Source: Capitulum mitella
Taxonomy: Eukaryota; Arthropoda; Thecostraca; Pollicipedomorpha; Pollicipedidae
Assembly (NCBI GenBank): GCA_030062745.1
Contig: CP099844.1
Coordinates: 4,183,481-4,247,480 of the forward strand
DNA length: 64,000 bases
Direction of reading: 5' to 3'
The position numbers and the translations under genes were made by a program. Of the stretch, positions 41,301-50,300 are shown one piece after another (position 1 is the first letter of the stretch; the number at the start of each line of letters is the position of its first letter). The notes under the pieces are model-generated. The model was not told where the DNA came from, made no database searches, and worked only from the letters and a program-made list of their open reading frames with translations.

Positions 41301-44300
41301 CGGTCGATATACACAATTACATATCACACAGCCACCAATATGTCACACTCTGTCCAGGCTAAATGGTGTGACGCTGGGTGACGTACCCATGATCTCTGCC
41401 GTATTTCTCTAAATTGCTCTTAAATGCTGCTAGGAAAGCATTTTCTATTACATTCTCTGGTAATCTACTCCACAAAGTTACGGCTCTTGGACTAAAGAAA
41501 CCTCGTCTTGCAAAATGTATTACCCTTCGCTTTCCTCAGTTTAAATCTATGCCTCTCTTCCGTTTTCCCTGGTCTTAATATCTGAAACATGTCATAAACG
41601 GAACATAAGGAATCCCAGCAGATTTATGAGACATGGTCATCCTGTTCTAAATCCTATGTTAGGTATCCCGTATCAAATAATGATAGTGTAAATGCGTCTG
41701 CGCAAAGTCTTTGGCACCTTTTCCGATATTTGGCATACAAGAGACGTCAGGCTTACAGGTCTGTAATTCTCACATCCTGTTTGTCACCCTTTTTTGAAAA
41801 TTTGCACAATATTCGCGCATTTCCATTCCCGAGGAATTTCTGAATGCTGTAAAGATCTGTAAAGAGTACACACAACGTTACTGCTACTTGCTCCTCCGTT
41901 TCATTCAATATTCTTGCAAGTATGTTATCTGGCCCGGCAGTTTTGCTTATTTTCTGTTCGCGTGAATGCTTCCCAATAGTGTTAACTGATATTTCGACGG
42001 TCCCTTTTCATCTTTATGATTTCCTTAATCATCTACACACTGAAAACTTTCCAGACTCCTTAGTGAAAACAGACGCAAAATGGGTACGAAAAATCCTTTA
42101 TCATGTCTTTATCTCTATACCTATGTATTTATATCTATACCATCTGCCTCCAAAGACCCAATGCCTGGGCGTTCTGCGTTAAATTTCTAAAACCTAAAAA
42201 ACGTCATTACCGTACCGGCGCAGTCTGGCCATGTTTATCTCACCTGCTCGTTTTTCCCGTCGTATGCATTTCTTTAGATTATTTCATACCTGTCCATAAT
42301 GCTCAGCATTAACAACTGACCCGTTGACCTTGAAAGTTCTAAATTCTGCCTTTTTTGTCCTCCTAGTTGCTTTCATTGTTCACTCAGCCATACCGGCCGC
42401 ACTGTTCCATTATTTGTTTACTGTTCCCTGGGCATTGTGGAAAGTCTGTGTTGCCTGGAGTATCTCTTTATATCTTGTTCATATCTCAATAGCATTCTTT
42501 GCACCCAGTTCGAGATCCCACTCTACTGCACCCAAAAGAGTGCGCATGAGGCCGTCATACCCTTTTAATGAATTTGGTACCAGTGTAGAAACCAGCAAGC
42601 GCGCATCTATGATACTGGGAGCGATTCATGAAAACATTTCATATAAAAGTAAAGAGGTAGTTGTACGGCTGTAACGCGCATATGTAAGTGGTGGCACACG
42701 GAATTAAAAAAACAGTTATTTTTGTACGTAATGAAAAGAATGGCATAATGGCACTTAGCCTTGGAGGCTGGTCACTGAGTCCCAGACATCCTTTCCATTT
42801 GCTCGGCCTTTGCCCATTGTTGCCCCGGCACCGCCCTTGAAAAATAATCGCTGCGGTTTTTGTCTCAGTAGCAGGCTATGGCTCAGATGCCCGCCCCTAT
42901 TGAACAACAACGACCCGTAGACTTTGCAGTACAAGTCACCTGGAATGGGTATTCGGCATGTGTGTCGAGTACCAGAATGAAGCGAATGCATGCTTATGCG
43001 TGCATGCGAAGAATACATGAGACGCGCTCACCGCATGATGACGTGACGCAGACACCAGACCCGCCCCAGGTCCTGGTCTAGCGGTGGGGTAAAAAGTGAA
43101 AGTGCACTGCACGGCTGGCTGAGGTTTGCGTCACGGCGGAGAGTGCGCTGAATGCGTGTGCCTCTCCTCGGTCACGGCGTACCTCTGGGCCGTCTGTCTG
43201 TCCGTCTGTCTGTCCGTCACTCCACGCACGCCGCCGACCAGAAAAACGCCACCAACAGTAACAATGCCGTGCATGGGGCGGGAGCAACAAGAGCGGCCGC
43301 ATGACTCGAGCGAACCAGGACGCTACAATAACAACGCGAATGCCTGCAGGGCACGGGGTCTACGAGGTGATCAGCGCAGTTGACGCCGTGTGAAAGCAGT
43401 GACGGTGTATTCTTTGTCGTAATCATGATGAACACGTGGGATTTCGGGCGGATCTCCACAGTCACGGACCGCTCATCGAAGCCCACCTCAGGGATACTAT
43501 CCATGTTTTCTTTGCCCCTGCAGCTAAAGGTGTCCGTTCATTTCCGTCGGACGAGGTGTTTGTTACAGCCTGATTCCTCGGAGCAGACCCCAAGGTCGGA
43601 GAACGCTGCCTCAGCCGGTGGCGCTGTCGCATTTCGGCCTATCCTGCTCGTGACGGAGGTATCAGATTTCCGTCCGACTCATCCGTAGGACAGTCCCTGG
43701 CGACTTCCTCGAGGAGGATGTATTTCAAATAACGTGGAACGCACTTTACTCGAGCTGCCCGTTTCGTAACCACGTCCGGTGATCACGTAGGCGCGGCGTC
43801 GGCTGCCGTTGTACATTTTACAGTGGCGGGCGGGGCCGCTGTCGGTATACAGTGGCAGGCGGAGCCGCTGTCGGTATACAGTGGCTGGCAGGACCGCTGT
43901 CGGCATACAGTGGCTGGCAGGACCGTCGGCCGTTAGCCGGGCTGCTCGGCTGGCGGTCTTAATTGGCGACGTATGAGTCCGGCGCAGCTCACGGTCGACT
44001 TGGTCCGAGTACCGCTGCGGCAGGCAGGAGCCGTCGCCTGCCTCGTTTGTTCCGGTGAGCTGCTCTGTGGAACTTCGAGGTCCGGCGTGGCCCAACAATG
44101 CGGTGACACCCAGAAACGGCAGCCTGTAACGGAACTCCAGCTTTCTGCCGCGGTGTCGAACTTTTCTCGCCATCGTCAAGACTGGAAGCTGGCGTCAGCG
44201 CTTCAGTCGATCTTAGCGAGCCAGACTTATAGATGCGACGTAAACGGAAGTGTCCAGAATGCAATGTCAAAAGGACCGGGAGTGCCCCCAGAAGGCCATT

Positions 44301-47300
44301 CTCACATGGCCTTGTCCTGCTGGACAACAGTCATCTGTACCCGGAACCTAAGCGTTGCCTGCCCATGTAAATCATGGTCAATGATTCTCGCATTGTCACC
44401 ACCCCAGGTCACGGTATTTCTACTCCTTAGTACGGGGGGGGGGACTGGGTGGCCACGGCTCCTTCGGCCACAGCGGTGAGAATGTTTGTGCAAGTCTGAT
44501 GTGCTACGCTTTGCGACGTTTCGATCTCACAATGGGCCATTGTCGACCCACGTCATGTCGTGATTCCCGGCTTCCAGTGCAAAACACTGATCGCGGGCGA
44601 ACCGCACGCCTGTGCCCGTGTGTATCCCATAGATATATGTTGCGTGCCTCTATGCTGACTTATGAAGTCTCCTGCCAGTGGGAATAAGTAGAAGCGGTCT
44701 GCTTCACTGCAATCCAGCTGTGTTGGGGATCACCACGGCCAGTCTCATCCTAGTCAACCATGAGTTAACTGCATTGGGCATCGCAAACCCGGTCTCGATC
44801 TCGGGCCGCTGGGTATGCGCTGCGATGGGAATCTCTGATCCAATCCTGATCCCGTGCCGCCGGTTGTTCGATGCAGCGGAAATCGCTGCAGCTGGTCTGA
44901 TCCTGGTCGCGATGCTGGGTTTCGATGCTGGTCTGATCCTGGTCGTGATGCTGGGTTATGATGCTGGTCTGATCCTGGTCCCGATGCTGGATTATGATGG
45001 TGGTCTGACCCTGGTCGTGATGTTGGGTTATGATGCTGGTCTGATCCTGGTCCCGATGCTGAATTATGATGGTGGTCTGACTTTGGTCGTGATGTCGGGT
45101 TATGACGCTGGTCCGGTCCTGGTCGTGATGCCGGATTATGACTCTGATCTGATCCCGATCGTGACGCCCAGGGTGCTACCGGCTGCAGCGCCGTGACCAG
45201 CGACTGGAGAACCACATCCTGCAGGTGATCCAGTCCCGGGAGCTCCGCGACTGCGAGGAGTCGTGCAACCGCGACCGCAGATGTGTCTCCTTCAACTTCA
45301 GGTCAGTCACGGACAGTGGCGCCGACATTGTCAATGACATTTTGAACCAATGACCCTTGACACTGCAAGCAGAGTCCTTCCGGGTTGTCAGGAGAAATTG
45401 CCCCAGGCAACTTTTCACTCCTGAAAAAGTCCGAAAAGTGTTTACGAACTGATATTCTTTATCTATCCGTCGTTGTTCTGAAACGATTTAAAAATTGGTC
45501 AAGATGAGATTCTCGATTGTTGGGAAAACATAGGTCAGCTACACGTAAAGTCATCGAGTTCAAAACCCGGCAGTGTCTGGTGTTATTGTCTGCGTGGGTC
45601 GCGTTCCTGTCGGCGTATGTGGGTCGGCAGGAGTGACCTCTGTATGGGTCGGCAGGAGCGACCGTCTGTACGAGACTCCTGAGTGACCCGGGTGTAAATC
45701 GGCAGGAGTGACCCTGTTGAGACGGTGTGCGAGCTGACCGACATGGACAGCTACGCACAGTACGCTGAGTTCCGTCCGATCGCCGGCTGGGACTTCTACG
45801 AGAAGGACGCCTCCTCCTTACTGCTCCGGTTGGGACAATAACTACTACGACACCAACAACTTTGGCTACGCGTGTGAGTTTGATGCCCCAGTTGACCCCT
45901 GTCCGATGCAGTCACACGACCGTTCGAGCAAACGTCCCAGCAGGACACATCATTGCAGCAGGACCTGTCATTGTCACAACAGTCGAGGGCAGGACAACCG
46001 GTGGGCAATCCAAACATTTGTAAATAACATTTGGTTCGTCGCCAGTGGAGTATGCGCCGCATCGTCAGTTGTTTTAAAGGCATCGCAGCCAGCCTTGGCC
46101 ACGTCCATGCTACCCGTATGTAAGACCGGCAACAGCTGAAGCCGGACAGAGCCCAGTTGTGTTGAAGAACTAAGCCCTTGATAGCGTCTCGGGTGTGTCG
46201 GCTGACCTTGACGGCGTCACCCCGCGAGCCGTGACACGAGGTCGGACGGCCGCTCGGCGCCGTGCCGTGACGTGACGGTCGGTCACGCGCTGGAGCCCCA
46301 GTGACCGGCCGCCGCGGCGCCCGCAGATTGTTCGCTGCGCGTGCGGGACAACAGCCTGCTGAGCGTGAGCGCCGTGCGACGAGACATTACGGCGCGGAGC
46401 CTGGCCGACTGCGAGCAGGCCTGCCGTGAGGAGCGCAACTTCCGCTGCGAGACCTTCTCGTTCGGGTCAGTGTAGCGGCGGCAGCGCTCCGAGCCGAAGT
46501 CTCTCTCTCTCTCTCTTTTTGGGAGGAGTTCCTTTTCTCTTCTCTTTCTCTTTATTATCTTGGGACGGTTCATCCTTCTGTCTTCTCTTCTGTCCTGCAT
46601 TTCTCTCACGGAACACTTCTGCTCTCTTCAGTACCTCACTTTTACAGCCACGTTTCAGGAATGTCAGAGCCGTTGTGATGACAGAACTTACCAGCTCGTC
46701 CGGACTTGACCTTTATGTCTACCAACACGGACAACTTACGTTGCCCTGTCGTTTCAAATGATCATTTACGCTGCGCAACGGGTATTTTGTACGTGAAAAT
46801 TTCACCATGTCTGGCAATCGATCCATACGGTTTTGCGTTGTGATTTCGGGTGATAATTCCACGCATGCACGGTCCGGCGCACTGCCAAGGTACTAGCTAT
46901 TTCGACACCGAAGGACAACCATTGCCGTAACTGCTTCACGCTGTTATCCATCAGTGCTGGATAACGCGCACGCGCTTTACTACGATGAATTAGCTCCTCT
47001 GAACCTGACAGAGCCATTTACTGGCCTTTAACTCTGGGATGTGGTGACGACAGGGGACGGACCGCCTGGAACAGTGGACCCATTGTTGTAGGACGCGCCC
47101 GCTTCTTACGGACGGAAAGGTAGAGTAATGCAGTTGTAAATATGAAGTAAATGCTCAGTCAAAAAGCATCCAAGTGGAGTCGGAAAACTCTCTGGAAGAG
47201 CACCTACCGTCACCATCGGTGACGCTCTAGCTCTTGGCCCTATGAAGACGAACTAAAAAATATCTCCATTCGTTGACAGGGTATTGGTTTTAAGTGCAGA

Positions 47301-50300
47301 GGGTCCGTGCAAGATACCAGCTGGGTTTTCAGCATAGGCGTAGTAACGATTTTCAGTTTGATGCGGACAAAACCATTTTAAGGCGATGTCTTTCCACGAA
47401 AGACATTGCAATAGAACTTGTATTAAAACTACTCATAACTTGTAGGGCTGCCGCCTTTCAAGCTCTCTGGAATGCAAGAGCAAAGATTTTCAGATTGGTG
47501 GAGTTTTACTTTCTGATGACAGCGATAAAGGAAATCCGTCCATGCCCAAGAGACCGCCGCTTGTATCTGGCTCTAAAAAGAACAAGGCAAGCAACAGAAA
47601 CACATAGAGGATCATATAAATAAAGAGGATATATAAATATAATAAAAAATGAAAGGGAACATAAATTGGGCCCAAGAGAGGCTTCCGATTATTCTTTACA
47701 AAGCCGATGCCGCGGCCCGATGGATAAAGAGCCGGACAACAGAGCCCCGCGCGTGGCACACGTTGGATTCGAGTCCAAGAACGGGTACCAGGATTTGGCC
47801 CGAGAGGGGAAAGTTCAGTCACGCACGGGGCCGCCGTGTCGTGGAGCTGCGCGGCACAACAACGATCCTCCAGCACCATTTGGTTGGGCGCCTGAGGCGA
47901 AGTTATTCCGTATTTGGGAACACTTGGGTGGCGGGGCTGGGTCCAACAAGGTCGGCTTTGCGTGGACTTGGGTCCCATCGCTACCCTTCTCAGCACGTGC
48001 GGACCACGGTTACTGAAAACAGCTTAATAAACTAAATGGAAAACTTCTGCGGACTAAATTAAGAAGGACGCCACGGATGTTTAGACCTCAATGGACTCAA
48101 GCAAGCGGTCGTGCTGTCTCTTGAGGTCCGCCGAGACGTTCATCGGCAGGTACGACACTCCGTTTCGTGAGCTTGGACAGTTGTAGAAAGAGGAGTGGAA
48201 AGCGCAGGGAACTCCTCTTGGCGTTATGAACTATAACATTGTTTTCTCTGTCAGTTTGGAAAAATTGTAAGACGCCTTTCGCATCGAGCAATTTGTTTAG
48301 AAAACGATTCATTTCTGTTGTTTGTTTTAAACATACAAATCCATCGGGATGTAAAAAATATTGGAATGGCAAACTTGAAGGGTTTCCAAAACTGTGTTTA
48401 TGCTCAAGGTGCAGATCGCTGCATTCCATTTGTACGGAAAACCCTCCGCTAATGAAGGGCATCTTTAATATGACAAAAAGACACCGCTTCCTAAAAAAAA
48501 AATCCAGGCCAGAGGTGTTCACGTCATTGGTCAAATGCTGGATCAGCCACGGAGGACAACGTCAGCGCTAGAGATTCTTTGTTTCGGCATCGGTTGATTA
48601 ACTGGTCCCAGCATCCGCTATTCTGGCCTAGTGATCTGTGTGTGGGAGGTGATTGTGTTTACTCGTTAGCGCTGTTTGTTCGTCTTGCTGAAAGGTGTTG
48701 TGATCTTACCTCCTGTGCCTGTTGATCCTGCTTAGATATTTCGCGTCTCAATCCCTGCTGTTCAGCTGTTCCTCTTCATGCGCTGTATCGGTGCCCCTAA
48801 ATACGTGTTTTATCAGTGCCGCTGTATGGTGCCGCCATATCTAGGCTGCTGTATCTTTGCCGCTGCATCAGTGCGTTGGATCGGTGGTGCTGTATCGGTG
48901 CTGCTGTGTAAATGTGCTGTATCGGTGCTGCTGTACTGATGCTGTTGTATCGGGGCTGCTGTATCGGTGCTGCTGTAACGGCCCCGATGTCTGCTCCCAG
49001 GATCCTGCCTGGCGGCCGGGCCTTCTCCTGCCACCTGACTGACCTCCGCATCAGCGAGCTCTCACCGCGAGACGTAGAGCCGCGACCCAACTTCGAGATC
49101 TACGACTTCCACGGCAACGGCCGCGAGTGCGACCGACCCAACGATCAGTACGACTACAGGTGGGCCCACAACCAGTGCGCGGTGCGCCTACGGGTGGGCA
49201 ATGCCTCGCATAGCAATGTCTCGGCCAAAACGGCAGTAGTCACCGGAAATGACTGGAACCAGGCACGTATCGAGGATTTTCCTCAGGGGGCCAGATGTCA
49301 AATTTTGCCATATCCTACTGGCAAATGACGAAATTTATCGGAAAACAGCATTTTTATGTAATTTACCCAACGCTTAATGCACAGGAAGACAGTTAATGTT
49401 TGCTTTTGCAGCATATAATGGTCATTATTATGTATTCCTGTAAAGCTGACATAGCTAGTGAGGACCACTTGGCTAGGGGGGTCATGGCCCCCATGGCTAC
49501 CCCTTGCCTGCGCCCCTGGCCAGAGCGCCGCCGTCACGATCGCCGTCCGCCGAGCCTGGCTCACGGCGCCGCCCCGGCAGGCACGGCCACCTGGAGACGT
49601 GCTCGGGACGAGCGTGCGCGCGCGGCCCGTGCCGCATCGACCGGTCGGGCGGCTACTGGTACTGCTTCACCGACAACAACGAGGCCATCTGGGACTACTG
49701 CTGCGACCCGGACAGCCCGTGCCAGCCGGACCCGCACATGGGTCTGGAGACGTGCGTACCTCGTCTGCGGGCTCTGCGCCAGTACTGAGGCCGAGCTAGA
49801 GGGCGCTGCCTGCCGCCCGGGGTGTCGGCGGACCCAGGGTTGTTGTTTGCTCCTTGGCACATGCTGCCAAGGATTACGGCCTGTTATAGGTGGTCACGGC
49901 AGGAGGATGACAACATGCTCTAGGCTTTAGAAGCGACATCTCGCCTGGTGATGGGCCCAGTCCTTTGTGTTCTGCGTCTGCGACGTCAACTGAACCGGGC
50001 CGCGAACGGTGTCAGCAGTTGCCATGAGCCGTCACTCGTCACGGGCGGACGTCAATGCTCGGAACAATGACGTCGCGCTCCTGATCGCCCGGCGTGACCC
50101 GCAGGTGTCACGTGACCCAGCGTCGCGGCCTCTACCGTAACGCCGGCCTGGACACCGCCTGGAGGCCGTGCAGCTACCGGCAGAACCGGTACGCCTACCT
50201 GACTCGCAACTCCACCGACCACATCGTGAGCGAGACCAACACCACGACGGCGGAGCCGGCGGTCGGCGGCGCCGCGCGGAACCACCTGCTCGAGACCATC

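Larger units (their letters stand above)
35376..45171. other. 9.8 kb intron
   Basis: No PAN exon is seen. It holds the CR1-like relic (41375-42110), a short G/C-run repeat end at about 39520-39560, a 29-base array (43819-43930), and a 36-base array that runs into the acceptor at 45171. Three imperfect 33-base units (CTCTCC...TGGTGATGACCTCTG) lie at about 39590-39680. Confidence 0.7.

Noticed and set aside
44678-45196. 172-residue open frame upstream of PAN 8
   Set aside because: It is the translation of the 36-base array; the real exon in this area is 45172-45301 in another frame.
47690-47830. tRNA-like words (GGATTCGAGTCC) in a GC-rich patch
   Set aside because: There is no A box at the proper spacing and no acceptor-stem pairing.
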